In this document: one piece after another, positions 31,293 through 42,850 of the stretch
How positions within the stretch are numbered: the stretch's first letter is position 1
How the letters are laid out: every line of letters starts with the position of its first letter
Origin: Hemileia vastatrix
Taxonomy: Eukaryota; Basidiomycota; Pucciniomycetes; Pucciniales; Zaghouaniaceae
DNA length: 64,000 bases
NCBI GenBank assembly: GCA_030280995.1
Contig: JASXTE010000014.1
Location: 20,993,650-21,057,649, forward strand
Direction: 5' to 3'
The notes under the pieces: model-generated
Seen by the model: the letters and a program-made list of their open reading frames with translations, nothing else
Told to the model about the DNA's origin: nothing
Database searches by the model: none
Position numbers and translations under genes: made by a program

Positions 31293-32557
31293 CTACTTGC
31301 CCTTGTCAGCTTTACAACCATTACCATTACCATTTTTGCCACCCTTGGCATTAACATCTTCATCCGTCACCTCTTCAAATCTGGCTCTCCTTTCAGCTGT
31401 TAAACTTCTTCTGACCAAATCAGAAGGAGACTGTCCATCACTGGGCTTGATTAACGAACCATCAGGAAATTTATAAACTTTACCATCAAATAAAACTCGC
31501 CCAGCATCCATATCCTTATCAAGAGCAAAACAAACTGTTTCTCTGTGCCCCCTCCTATCACAATAGGAGCACACCTTTGGCTCATCATAGCCACTTCTAT
31601 AAGTACTACCACCATTCCCACCATTTCTCCCATTGCCTGAGAAGCGGTTACTGTTATTATTGCCATTATAATTTCGATGTTTGTACCCTCTAGATTGATA
31701 AGTCAACTTCGACAAAGAAGCAATTGGGGCCTTGTTAGCCTTCTGTGTCTCTTGAACAAATATTAGTAATTGTTTTGTTAAATTGGCCAAGTGATCAACC
31801 ATCTTATTATCTACATTGCCCTCAACTTTTGCAGCAGGTAATCCCATTTGTGCCTTCTTGGCCTCCTGGGCTTTGACCATAATATTGTTGTTTTTGGCCA
31901 AAACTTCGCTAACCTTGCTAACATATTGAGTGCAGGAGTCTTGATATTTGTCCAATGCTAACAACTTGAGGTGGGCCTGAATGTTCTCTTTGATAACCTC
32001 CAGAGCCGGCAGTTTCTGCACACCATTAGGCAGTTCCTTCATCAAATCTTTTCTTGAAAGATCCTTCAAGACGTCCATTCAAATATCCCTACTGCATTCT
32101 GACCAAAACAAATCTTTTGCCTGGTTCTCATGCACTAATTGTCCACCAGTATGAGATATTCCACCACTTCATCAAACTGAACACAGAGCTTTTTGAAGTC
32201 AGCCATAGAAGAAACTCCATCTTTTGCTTTCCAGTCTCCAACATTTTTATTGAGGTCCATCATAGTAAACCTAACACCTCATCTATCAACCATAGCTTTA
32301 GAAAGCTTAACCCAATCCTTGTCCTTAAATGCCTGCATAGCAATAACCTCTTTTTCCACCTCCCTATCAGCAATAAAAAAACAAACTTGCTTCACCATAT
32401 CCACATGAGAAGCACCATAAACAGCAGCAGCAGCTTCATAGCTGCTAATGAACCATTTAACCTCCTCCCCATCAAACTTTGGGCCATCCCAAGAAACAAT
32501 CCTAACAGAAGGAGTAAGAGTTTGAGGAGATCCAGAAGCAACAGCAGAAGAAGACAT
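31293..32557 (-). pseudogene. RT2-A gag with zinc knuckle, interrupted
   Basis: Gag beginning at ATG 32555-32557 (MSSSAVASGSP), about 160 nt from the PBS. The capsid-like part reads SVRIVSWDGPKFDGEEVKWF and ends at a TGA (32276-32278) where RT1-A has the Trp of DRWG; a second stop and a frameshift follow before 32078. From 32078 the frame is open for 261 codons: KELPNGVQKLPALEVIKENI, a Gly/Asn/Arg-rich segment, then a classic CCHC knuckle CSYCDRRGHRETVC and the family tail FDGKVYKFPDGSLIKPSDG. The last part is Gly/Lys-rich. The knuckle would bind element RNA. Not translatable as one protein here. Confidence 0.85.
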
Positions 32558-32714
32558 CCCAATAAGTAATGAAAAGCGTTAACAATCGATAAAATAAAAA
32601 GCCTCTTGCAGGCCAATAACAAAAATCCAATTAGAGTTCCAGAAAATAAGCCTCTTGCAGGCTAAGAACATTCTTGATCCAAGTAAGTCTTTAAAGAAAG
32701 CTAGAGAAATCGAA

Positions 32715-32731
32715 CCTCATGTTGGGCGCCA
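32715..32731 (-). promoter_or_regulatory. RT2-A primer binding site
   Basis: Minus-strand TGGCGCCCAACATGAGG, 2 nt from the 5' LTR. TGGCGCCCAAC-type sites are used with lysine tRNAs in some retroviruses; the fungal tRNA was not checked. Confidence 0.8.
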
Positions 32732-32733
32732 AC

Positions 32734-33882
32734 TATGGTAAGGTAAACTCTTACAGTCGCCTTGCTGCAAGCAGAATCCGGAGGAGATATGTGGATTTAG
32801 CTGAAAACCCTGTCCTTCCAATAAAAATAACAAAATGGGAATTCTAAATCACTAAGCTAACCAGTCTACTTGGATCTGATTGATAAAAATAATGAAACTC
32901 TGATATTTTTAACGCTTATTGAGATTTAAATAAAAGTGGCTGTTGATAAAAGAAATACTGATAACAACAATTAAGGTGTACCAGTGAAAGATCTGAAAAG
33001 ATTGACTTTTATGTTTTTATAATAATTTGAGTTTTTATGAGACAGCAATAATCAAGTCCCAGTGATGAAGACCTTTCTAAAGATACCCTGTATGAAGTGT
33101 GATTTAAATTTTTGAGTAGAATTTCTAAAATGTTATATATAAAATATAAAGTTATAAGGGTATTACAATTCTATTTAATTTGTTGAGTAATAAAAAAAAT
33201 GAGACCGTGGTGGTTAAAGATTAAGCTGTATGAAGTCCATATGATTGTAAGATGATGCCCAATTTCGAGTCTGAGAGACTCTTAAGTATACCTAGTCACG
33301 TGCCTAAGTTTCCCCTCCAGAGCTCAGCCAGAGCCCATCCGGAGCCCATACAGAGCTCGTACGGAGTCCAAGCAGAGTCGGTCCGGAGTCCAAATGGAGT
33401 CCGTCCGGAGTCCAAGTGGAGTCCGTCTGGACCTCCGGACTCAATTAGAACCTGTAAAACTATAATAAAAAATCTAGAAAAATTACTCATGATAAAACCA
33501 CTTCCCCTTTACATTCCCAACTAATTTTCGTAACCTGTGCAGCTCTAATCACCTGGTTAAAATTCATCAAAGTTAAGTATTTTCTAAAAACTTTAAAATT
33601 CATTTAAAAATATAGGAAAAACAGTAAAAATTCTGGGAAAATTTCCCAAGGTTCTTGAGTGACTCAACTTGATACTTATAATCTTTTCAGACCCTAAAAA
33701 TAAGTTTTCTCCGTAAAATAAATTGTTTTTGCGTAGACATTTGCTTTTGACCAATTTCTTCATATTTAAAACTCAAATAAATTAAATAAAACCCTTTTAT
33801 AAAAAATAATAGCGCCAATCTTGCACACTGTAATAACTCTATTTACGTATTTAGGTGCCGTACTAAACTTTAGGCCACCACA
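32734..33882 (-). mobile_element. 5' LTR of RT2-A
   Basis: 1149 bp, closely matching 22184-23273. The main difference is an expanded 11-bp minisatellite. Followed on its outer side by CCGC, the TSD. Confidence 0.9.
33319..33440. repeat. 11-bp minisatellite in the RT2-A 5' LTR, about 10 units
   Basis: Units such as AGTCCGTCCGG and AGTCCAAGTGG repeat in register. The 3' LTR has about 3.5 units (22770-22812) and the RT2-B LTR about six related units (35641-35708), so copy number is unstable but the 11-bp period is kept. Confidence 0.85.
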
Positions 33883-34356
33883 CCGCCTGAAGTGGCACGG
33901 CCTCCCTGAAGCCAGAAAACCACTAAAAACACCCAATTTACTTAGAAGAAACAACTACCACTACTAAAACCTTTAAAACACGGAATTTCACAATAACAAC
34001 TATGTGACATGAATTATAGAGTAAAATTAGCTCTATCCAAAGGTACTAAGCACTTAACCCTAAGACTTAAGGTAAGCCCGTAAAACACAAAAAACAAAAT
34101 TAAACAGCTATCTTTTTAAATGAAAAATGAGGAAATGACCCCTTAAAACTTAGAATATAAAAAATGTCTACAAGACATAAAATATAGAGAAAAACCGGGG
34201 CTATCCAATAATAGTACCCACCTACCCGCAGACCCAATATCTACGGAATAAAACCAGAAAAATATCTAATTCCTGAACAGATGTCAATTAAGACCTGTCC
34301 AAACAATGCCAAATCGCACAACAAAGGCCCCTGCCAATGTTGGAAGACCACAGCGT

Positions 34357-34982
34357 AATTTTGTGTTTTAAGGGTTTTAGTAGTTGAAGTGAATTTTTCT
34401 AAGTAGTTAGATGTTTTTATTGGTTTTCTGGCTTCAGGGAGGCCAGGCCGCTTCAGGAGGCATCTCCAACATCGGGCAGCCCACCTGCCTCTGTTTTAGA
34501 AGGTTGGGGAGCGCTTCTGGAGGGTTTTTATTCAATTTGGCTGGTACAGGTGCCAAATTTGCTGGTGTGCATGGGCTCTTAGATAGTGGTCTGTGTGTAC
34601 ATACTGAATAAGACAGTTTGAAGCAACTTTAATTATCATACAACTATCTGGAGGTGATATCCTTGTTCCTCACTCAGTTTTTAATGTTTTTGGCCACAAT
34701 TGTCTGTGTTTGTTGCAAGCCTACATCAAGTATCTTTGCTTTCTCTGGTGTGGACATTGGTCTACATTTCAGTTCTTTGGTCTGGTAGTCTTTCTGGGGA
34801 CTACTTTCTTGGCTCATCAAGCAGTCAAGTGTGTTGAAAAAGGGGCTTTAGCAAACAGGAACCAACTTACTTTAGCAAGTAAATCTCACTCTATTTTTCT
34901 AAAGGGACAGGGGATTTTCTCTCTGGTTTTTCTCCAACTCCCTTGGTCAAGGCCTATATCTAGTACTATAGGATTATCTACA
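34357..34982 (+). mobile_element. 3' LTR of RT1-P, right part
   Basis: Remaining 626 bp of the RT1-P 3' LTR, from aattttgtgttttaag to ggattatctaca, followed by the TSD acgc at 34983-34986. With 19541-19894 it makes one LTR of about 980 bp. Confidence 0.9.
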
Positions 34983-34986
34983 ACGC

Positions 34987-35173
34987 AAAGTTTACATGGG
35001 AAAGCGAGGTCTTTTGATGACAAATTAATGATGATATTTATTTAAAAATATAAAAAGGTAAAAATATTCAGGACTAGTTAAGGTATTTGGTTGAAGAGGA
35101 TGAAGAGAGGTTGAATATTTGTTCAAATAATTATACAAACTTAAATAATGGGGACATTCTTCATTGGAGGAAG
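34987..35173 (-). pseudogene. RT2-B antisense gene asA, 5' end
   Basis: Minus-strand continuation of the asA relic at 13610-14249, displaced by RT1-P. It encodes the first-half cysteines (FPCKLC) at its inner end. Outward, the leader resembles the asA leader of RT1-C (GAAGAATGTCCCCATT) and abuts the PPT of RT2-B. Too decayed to give a start codon. Confidence 0.5.
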
Positions 35174-36290
35174 GATGTGGCAGTCTAAAGCTTATTATTG
35201 GACTCAATTTTATTATAAAGAATTTTTGGAGATGGATATTGAGGTTGGGAAAACCAATCTAATTTAAAATGGTTACTTTAAAGAAAATTGAGTATTAAAA
35301 GTGGCTAAAAAGGGTTAATTTTATGGGTCAAGAATTAACAAATAATTAATGCATAGGAAATGCAAGTATAGTTTTAAAGGGTATAAAAATTAAATTCAGG
35401 AGTTTTAAGAACCTTTGGGAATTTTGGTTGAATTTTTACTATTTTTCTACTATTTTTAATAATTTTATAAAGTATTTTTTGGTTATTTTGATTTTTCATA
35501 GTTTTCTTAACTTTGTTAATTTTTTACTAGGTGACAAGGGCTGCGCAGGGTACCAAAGTTAAAATGGATTATAAAGGAGAAGTAGCTCTAGAATATTTAA
35601 TTTTCTAGATTTTTTATTGATATTTTAAAGGATTTAATTGATCTCCGGACAAGCTCCTGAGAAGCTCCTGACAAGCTCCTGACAAGCTCCTGACAAGCTC
35701 CAGAATGCTCTGGTTAGGGAAAGTAGGGCATGTGACATACTATTCATATAAAGGCTGTAGACTCAAAATTAGACAAAATCAAAAAACTTTTATTTTAAAA
35801 ATCATCATATAAAAACTAACTACAACAACAAATATTATAACAATCATTTATTAATTTCATTACAATATATAAAATTTTAATATACTTATAAATATAACAA
35901 TTACATAAAAAAATTTTTATTTCACTCATCATCATAAATAATAGCTAATTGGGTACCTTTATAAAGGTATCATGACCAGGGGTAAAATTTTAACATTTAA
36001 ATCTTATAAAAATAAAAGCTCCATTAAAATATATTTTTCAATCATTTAAATAACTTTTCTAAATACAGCTTCACTGTTGTGTTTTTCAACCTCATTATAA
36101 AGAACACTGATTCTACATCTTAAAACTGTCAATATAAAATAGTTTGTTGGTCATTTCTTATAAAGTAAAGGTTATAGTTTATTTAATTTTGAACTCTTTA
36201 TTTACTTATAGGGACAGGTTTTTCTTTGTTTTATACAACTATCTTGGATTCTTCTTACAGAAAGGCGACTGTAAGAGTATTTATACAACA
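35174..36290 (+). mobile_element. 3' LTR of RT2-B
   Basis: Preceded by a purine tract ATTGGAGGAAGGA and starting TGTGGCAGTCTAAAG. It follows the RT2-A LTR in order: AGAACCTTTGGGAATTTTGG, TTTTTACTATTTTTCTA, GGGCTGCGCAGGGTACC, TTTTCTAGATTTTTTATTG, the 11-bp minisatellite, then CTTACAGAAAGGCGACTGTA near the end. It is much more diverged than the two RT2-A LTRs are from each other. The right boundary is approximate. Confidence 0.75.
35641..35708. repeat. 11-bp minisatellite in the RT2-B LTR
   Basis: AGCTCCTGACA repeated about six times in register. Same position in the LTR as the RT2-A array. Confidence 0.9.
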
Positions 36291-36349
36291 ATGTTGATGG
36301 AATAGTGGATGCAGCTTCCTTTGATTTAGCCAAAAAATTACTGGATATC

Positions 36350-37079
36350 TGTAAGAAAGGATACTAAACTTACACAGTAAATAATTTATTATTTACTAGA
36401 GTAGAGATATGCCTTTACCTCTCATTTAATGAGTCATACTTACTTTATAAATTACTTGTACAATTTTAACTAATTAATAGATAAAAATAATTAAAGATAT
36501 AATTCTATTGTTTCTACATATTTTTTATTCTGTGAAAGTATCCTCATAGCAGCTGAATAGAAAACTAAAAATACTAAATATTAAATCTAATATTTTTATT
36601 TTTATTTTACATTGACATTTACAGAAAATTAAAACAAATAAAATAAAATGGACATTTGGAGATAAAAACTGTATATGGGTACATTCTTTATAGAACAATT
36701 TTGATTATTTGAAATGTTTAATTGTGTAATTGTTTTTTGTCTGATACTCATGTATATAGAATTTTGATTCTGTATTTTCTCTCCTCTTTGCCTATATAAG
36801 GCCTGTCAATCTGGCTGTTTTCTTTCATTCCATTCTTACTTTAAAAATTTTATTATATACACACTAATCACATATATTACTACTTTTACTACCTTAGTAT
36901 TTACATTTGAGAACTTCTAAGCTTTTAAAGTATTAGTAATAATAATTCTTTACCTTTTTATTGAGTATTAAATTATAAAGATAAAAAATACGTACCTCGT
37001 TTGAAATCTTGAGCTTTCCCCACCTTTCATCGCTGTTGGACCTCCATAAAATATTCTAGACAAAAAGCACCCCTTTACA
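36350..37079 (+). mobile_element. 5' LTR of RT3
   Basis: 730 bp, starts TGTAAGAAAGGATACTAAAC and ends CACCCCTTTACA. The 3' LTR starts TGTCAGCCAGGCTACTAAAC. I do not see a TGG-type primer site just inside, so self-priming or loss of the site is possible. Confidence 0.85.
36793..36801 (+). promoter_or_regulatory. Probable TATA box in the RT3 5' LTR
   Basis: TATATAAGG, conserved in the 3' LTR at 44938-44946. Its location about 440 bp into the LTR fits a U3 promoter. Confidence 0.6.
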
Positions 37080-37509
37080 ACTAAGTGCCTTTCCGAATAG
37101 TCATCAAACCATTGTTATCTTGATGCCAGAAACCAAAGGACCATTGACTCCAACACCTATAATGATATTTTGGATGAACAACAAATGTCAAATATCAAAG
37201 GCACCTGACTAAAGTTTTTTTCTGTGACTGGGATTCGAACCACCCCCAAAAAATTAATGTTTATATAAGTGTTATTTTCCTATATATTTGTAGTGACTAT
37301 AGTGGTTATTGCCTGTAGGTCTCACTCTGCATATTTTATTTTATAAGTATATATTTTTACTCAGCACTCTGTAGTTGGCATTAAATTGCCCAAATTACAG
37401 GGGGAGGTGTCAGGTATACAATATTTTTTTTCCTAGCTGACCAAGATAGAGCTACATTGTTCTTAGTCCTAGAAGTAATATAATTTATTTAATTAATTAA
37501 AAAAATTAT

Positions 37510-38115
37510 ATTATTTAATTATTTCAGTTGACAAATTTTCCTGATAATTAAAACATAATTTTATTATTTCAGTTGACAATTAGTCCTGGTAATTAAAATA
37601 ATAACAATATATAAATTATTTATTTAACTAAAAAATTTAATTAATAAATTATTTTAGTTGAGATTTAATCCTGGTAATTAAGAAATATACAATATATAAA
37701 TTTGTTATTTGGTTAAGAGATTTTATTAATTATTTCAGTTGATTTTTTGTCCTTATAATTAATATATTATTTTATTATTTCAGTTGATTTTTTTTAAAAA
37801 ACCTGGTTATAAATAATATCAATATCTTAGTAAATTAATTGATTAAAAATTGCATTAATTAATTATTTCAGTTAATTTTTAGTCCTGATGATTGATATAT
37901 TTACATTATTTAAGTTGATTAGTATTCCTCGTAATTGATAATAAATTAATAATTTCAGTTGATTTTTAGTCCTGTTAATTGATAAGTTTTCATTATTTCA
38001 GTTGATTGGTAGTCCTGGAAATTGATAATAAATTAATTATTTCAGTTGGTTTTTGGTCTTGATAATTGATATATATTCATTATTTCAGTTGATTAATAGT
38101 CCTGGTAATTGATAA
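37510..38115 (+). repeat. Leader repeat array of RT3, about 11 units
   Basis: ATTATTTCAGTTGATT followed by AGTCCTGGTAATTGATA recurs about every 40-90 bp (near 37521, 37566, 37650, 37732, 37778, 37865, 37905, 37953, 37995, 38040, 38084) between the LTR and gag. Units include TTTCAG, which resembles a 3' splice site. No coding potential. 37080-37509 upstream holds nothing recognisable. Confidence 0.8.
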
Positions 38116-38222
38116 TACACTTGAAATATTTTTATTTTATCTCTTATTTTATATAAATAAAAATAATAATAACTGACAAAATATTAATATTCTTCTTTCT
38201 CTCAGCTCAAGTTAAAAAAACA

Positions 38223-40680
38223 ATGGCTGAATTAAATCTTTCTACCACTCATGATGAGAAATTGGATCTTATTGATTATGATGCAAGTTCTGTAAGCTCC
38301 CCTTTGACTACAAAATTTTCTCAAATTAATCAATTAGTAAACCAAAAAGGATTTAGAAATGCAGGAGGTGGAAATCAAGAAGGGACACCCTCCCCTGGAC
38401 TCCAAGTCACAGGTACCCCCCCCCCCCAAGAAGGGCTTCAAAAAGGCTTCAAAATAAAAATGATGCCAGTTCAGCAACAGGTAAACAACCTATGAACTCA
38501 CATCAAATATTTGAAGTCAGAAAACCTCAAAATAAGGTCAAAGGTAGAGTTCTTTGAAGAAAAAATAAGAAGCATGGATACTTTTCTTCAAGAGAAGAAG
38601 AGTCATTCACAGGGAGCAAAACCCCTTCCACAGTTTATCCTCAAAAAAAGGAAAAAGTGGAATTTTCAAACTGGCAATGGGAATGGCTGAAAACCCGATG
38701 GGACTCTCTCCAGGCTCAGTAAATGCAGAAGGCTCCTCAAGCAGGACCCTCCAGGCCCCAAAATTTCAGTCCCACCCCTTCTCAACCTTACCAAGGAGGC
38801 AGAAGAAAGAAAAAAATCATCTTCAAATTATTCCAAAACTATGGTAAGGCCCTCCATTGAATCTCAAGTTCCTATCCTTGCTAATGATTCAGCTCCTTCA
38901 GGTAACTCTGGGATGATAGATAACACCTTGAGACCAGTAGAAGCTGCTTCTAGCTGGAAAAGTGATCAATGTTCTAGTCTTGTAAATACTCCTTTAGTTT
39001 TAATTGCTACTTGAATGATAAATCCAGAGATGGCTAACATAGAGAATCAATTGATCCTGAAGTTTATGAGACTCCTGAAAATTACTCTTTCTCTCTCCTG
39101 AAAATGCTCCTGATTTAGCAACTATTAATGATCATTATTTGAGAGATATCATCTTAAAACAAAATCAGATAATGAATAACTTGAAATTTACCCAAAAATT
39201 TAATAGCTTGTTAACTGAACACGGTTACCAAGCATTGAAAGGTGAGTTGAATTGAGTATCTGATGTATTGTTTAGATAAAAAGTAAATTATGAAATGAAA
39301 TTTGCTTTGTGGAAAATTATTAGGAATGATCTATCCAAAGTACAAAAGACTATGTCTATTTTTTACCAAGAACTAGAAGGTAAGAAATTAAATTTGAAAA
39401 AAGTAAATGACCATTATACATATCTGCAAAATAAGAATCAATTAACTTTTGAAACCATCAATGAAACATTAACCAGTATTCAAAGGGTGAAAAATAGGTT
39501 AACAAACATTTAGGAGAAATTAAATTCATTGTTATTTGACCAAAAATACTCTGTCACTTCTGAGAAGGAAATTTTGGCACAGGCTACTCCACACATACCT
39601 GAGCCAAGCTCCTCTAGAGAGGAATTAGCACAAGAGAAACCTGTAGATAGTTCTGAGTTTCAATCAAGAATTGATGATGTACCCTTTTCATCTGCAATTG
39701 TGTTAAATAATGAGATTACAGCTCAATTAGAGAAATTGCAACTTCTTCTTACACAGAAACAAGTAAGACAGAAGAAAATTACCTCATATCAGAAAAATTG
39801 GCCCAAACTTGACCAATATCCAACATTTGATGGTGATTCTTCCTCTTAATGGCAGCAATTCATCTGCAGGATTGATAATATTAAGAATTCTTATAAACTA
39901 ACAGATGAAGAAATTGTGCCTAAATTTATTTCTTTGTTTTCCAATGTTACCCTCATGTGGTGTGAATATGTCCTCTTGAATCATAATGATTACTCTTGGG
40001 ATGATTGGAATAAATTAATTAAAGCACAATTTGGTGGTTCAAAATTTAGCTTAGCCCAGCAAAGGCAGTATGAGGAGTCTAGGTATAGCTCATCCTTTTC
40101 AGAAAAACCTATTGAGTTCCTGATGAAACTAGCAAAAATCTTGAGAGAAATGGATCCAAAGATGGATTATGAACTCTGGAAGGACAGGATCCTTTATAAA
40201 TTGCCAATGTCTTTGAGAGACTTAATTCCTGTAAGAACTTAATTCTCCAGGGAGCCTTCTTCCTTTATTAATACTTGTAATGGAGTTCTTTTAAATAACA
40301 TGTATGAATCTAGGAAGTTCTTCCTAAGAACTTCAGTGGAGAAACCCACCCAACTACCAACAAAAACTTCCTGAAAAAGTTGGTAAACCCTCTGCCCCTG
40401 TTGCACCTAAAAAATATGCAACAAACACTTTCTTTCAATGCAGAAAGACTTGGAATAAATGCCATGTTTGTGACAAGAAAATAAACCTTGCTGAGCTAAC
40501 AGGGGAGCCTAATGATGACACAGTTGCATTAGATGATACTTCAAGTGATTGTGCCAGCAACATGTCTTATGAGTCTAACTAGGAAATCTTTTTTTCAGGA
40601 GGAAGATATTCAGTATCTAAATAATATTGACATTGATAAAAATGATTCATCCAAAGTTGAAGATGCTTAAATCATAAGAA
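38223..40680 (+). pseudogene. RT3 gag
   Basis: Starts at MAELNLSTTHDEK (38223), runs 90 codons and is then repeatedly broken. Later open pieces are 39295-39513, 39529-39849 and 39916-40242. The third and fourth form the retrotransposon gag domain: WPKLDQYPTFDGDSSS, then a TAA in place of the next residue, and VTLMWCEYVLLNHNDYSWDDWNKLIKAQFGG, KPIEFLMKLAKILREM and WKDRILYKLPMSLRDLI. A cysteine cluster CRKTWNKCHVC at about 40440-40475 is probably the remains of the knuckle. The early part is Ser/Pro/Gln-rich and contains a long C-tract near 38415. Gene order and the gag-domain motifs make the assignment firm. Confidence 0.8.
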
Positions 40681-40689
40681 ATCTTGAGG

Positions 40690-41340
40690 AAACCTCAATT
40701 ATTATTTCAACTCTCAAGGCACTTGTCTTGATTAATTAAAATAAAATTGAGGTTGTTTTGGACTCTGGTTCTGGAGGAAGTGTTGTATCTGAAAAAAAAC
40801 TTGCTTCAGTTGATCAAGATTATAAATCAAACTTATGCCTATCACTTCTGAAAATTTGAGAGGTTATGGCTCTGTTTTGTCCCCCATTGGTAAATACAAA
40901 GCTATAGTATCTTTCAAATATAACCATGGCTTTGTAAGAGCTATGTGTTACTTTGTAGTTATGAAAAATGATAACTTAAGCAATTAGTTCATTGTGAGAA
41001 ATGATATATTAACCAAATATGGCATTAAACTTGATCTCTCAAACCAATGCTTCACAATGGGGATGAATGGGAAAAGAAAATTTAAAATTTCCTCCCCCAA
41101 AAAATTATTAACACCAGGATTGAACACATGTGATTCTGTAGTTCAATATAAAAAAAGATCTACAAAAGAAATGCCTTCCCTTCAGTCTGAAATTGACACA
41201 GCTTCTTTTGGAGAACAACTTTCTGGTGAGGAAAAATATTCCACTATTAAGTTGATAAATTTTTTTCCTATGGCCTTTGCTCATGGGTCACATGAATTAG
41301 GAATGGTAAAAGAAGAAATGAAGCTTTCATTATCTTGACC
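40690..41340 (+). pseudogene. RT3 protease and following linker
   Basis: The active-site motif EVVLDSGSGGSVVSE is at about 40751-40795. After a stop the frame resumes at 40990 with IVRNDILTKYGIKLDLSNQCFTMG, the conserved end of the protease region of this clade. The linker to RT is Lys/Ser-rich. Stops at 40735 and 40987 inactivate it. Confidence 0.75.
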
Positions 41341-42850
41341 ATTCACTGACATACCATCTAGTTTAAAGAAGAAGCCTTATCCTGCTTCCCCCACAAAGAG
41401 AAAATATATTGAAGACAATATATCTACTCTTTTAAAAATTAATATTATTGAAAAGGTAGTTGAAACACCTAAACATTGTGTTATCTCACCTGTCCTAATT
41501 TCTGATGAGAAAGATAAAGCCAGGTTACGTGGTGATTATAGAGCATTAAATACTTATACTGTAGATGATATCTATCCTTTACCCATAATTAGCTCTATCC
41601 ATTCTACATTACAAGGTGCTAAATATATCAACTGTTTAGATGGTAATAAAGAATATCACCAGGTACCTGTTGAGAAAAATTCACAGAATTTTCTAATGAT
41701 TGCTACTCATATGGGTATATATAAGTATATTAGGATGCCATTTGGCCCCAGAAATTCCCCTTCAGTTTTTCAGAAAGTTATTGATGACACATTCCATCAA
41801 GAAATAATAGAAGGATGCCTAATGGTTTATGTTGATGATATCATCATATTCTCCAAGACATTTGAAGACCACCTTGACTACCTGTGTTAAGTGTTCCATA
41901 AGATGGATGAGATAAATATGACACTTGCTTTGAAAAAATGAAAATTTGGTTTTCATTCTTTGAAAGCACTTGTTCATTTTTTCTCAGGATTACAGATATG
42001 TGTTGACCAGAACAAAGTGGCAGCCATAAAACTGGTAAAAGCTCCTACTACAGTCAGAAAGCTCCAAAGTTTTTTGGGAATGTGTGGATACTATAGACAA
42101 TATATATATAATTTTTAAGTCATAGAATTACCCCTCACCCAATTAACTAAGAAAGATGTAGCTTTTATCTGGAACAGTGAAAGAAAAAGAGATTTCAACA
42201 CTATGAAACATTTTTTGATGTCAGAACCAATCATTGCCTTGCCTGACTTTACTCAACCATTTGTTTTGTAAACCAATGCCAGTTTCATTAGCCTTGGTGC
42301 TGCTCTTCACCAGAAAAAAGTTATGAATGACAAAGTATCAGAAATAGTAATGTGTGTTATTACAAGAACCCTAAGAAATAGTGAATTGAAATATGGTGCC
42401 ACTCAACTTGAGTGTTTGGCAGTGGTGTGGGCTCTGGAAAAATTACATTATTATCTGGATGGCCAAAAATTTGAACTTGTCATGGGCTGCAGTGCAGTGA
42501 AGTCCTTCTTAAAATTAAAAACACCTAACAGACACACATTCAGATGGCAGTTGGCTGTTCAGGAATACAAAGGAAGGATGACAATAATTCATAGGGCTGG
42601 TATTTTTCACTCAAATGTGGATATGTTGTTAAGGTTACCTTTGCCAAATGATGACTCAAATCCTGCATATGATTCTGAGAATGAAATAGTTCACATTCAT
42701 GTGATATATTTGGTTGATATGGAGGAAGAGCTACTACAGCTTATTATTGATTCATATGATAAAGACACTGACTTAAAAAATCTGTGTACTATATTAAATG
42801 ATCCAAAGAATGCTTCAATACAAGTATTAATGAAAACCCTCCTACCAAAG
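41341..42850 (+). pseudogene. RT3 reverse transcriptase and RNase H
   Basis: RT motifs in order: RLRGDYRALNTYTVDD-like block, GAKYINCLDGNKEYHQV, GIYKYIRMPFGPRNSPSVFQ, and an intact YVDDIIIFS catalytic motif (about 41830-41855). Stops follow at 41888 and 41940. The connection has VAAIKLVKAPTTVRKLQSFLG. RNase H has TNASFISLGAALHQ, where the first catalytic Asp has become Asn, then ELKYGATQLECLAVVWALEKLHYYLDG and KTPNRHTFRWQLAVQEYKG. The pattern is an old copy with scattered point mutations. Confidence 0.85.

Larger units (their letters stand above)
22184..33882 (-). mobile_element. RT2-A: full-length Ty3/gypsy element
   Basis: Minus-strand element with LTRs at both ends, PBS, gag, protease, RT-RNase H, integrase, structural cassette and PPT. 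It is inserted in RT1-S between CTGC (22180-22183) and CCGC (33883-33886), a 4-bp TSD with one mismatch. The target is the stem of a GC-rich hairpin of the RT1 LTR. Unlike RT2-B and RT1 it has no antisense asA or asB. The coding region is nearly continuous but has several single-base stops. Confidence 0.9.
19895..34352 (-). mobile_element. RT1-S: solo RT1 LTR in three pieces
   Basis: A minus-oriented RT1 LTR starting tgtatacaatcctatag at 19895 and ending ttggaagaccaca at 34352, flanked by a perfect TSD GCGT (19891-19894 and 34353-34356). Its own sequence is 19895-20243, 21908-22183 and 33887-34352; the gaps are LTR-X and RT2-A. Piecing the three parts together gives one full-length LTR. No RT1 internal sequence remains. 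Confidence 0.9.
14254..34982 (+). mobile_element. RT1-P, gag-only (TR-GAG-like) RT1 derivative, with nested insertions
   Basis: Plus-strand element bounded by RT1 LTRs and a perfect 4-bp TSD ACGC (14250-14253 and 34983-34986), inserted in the asA relic of RT2-B. The internal region has a PBS, a degenerate gag with an unusual acidic tail, the structural cassette and an intact antisense asA, but no protease, RT or integrase and no asB. Movement would need enzymes from a full RT1. Its 3' LTR is interrupted at 19894/34353 by RT1-S, which carries further insertions, so only 14254-19894 and 34357-34982 belong to RT1-P itself. Confidence 0.85.
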
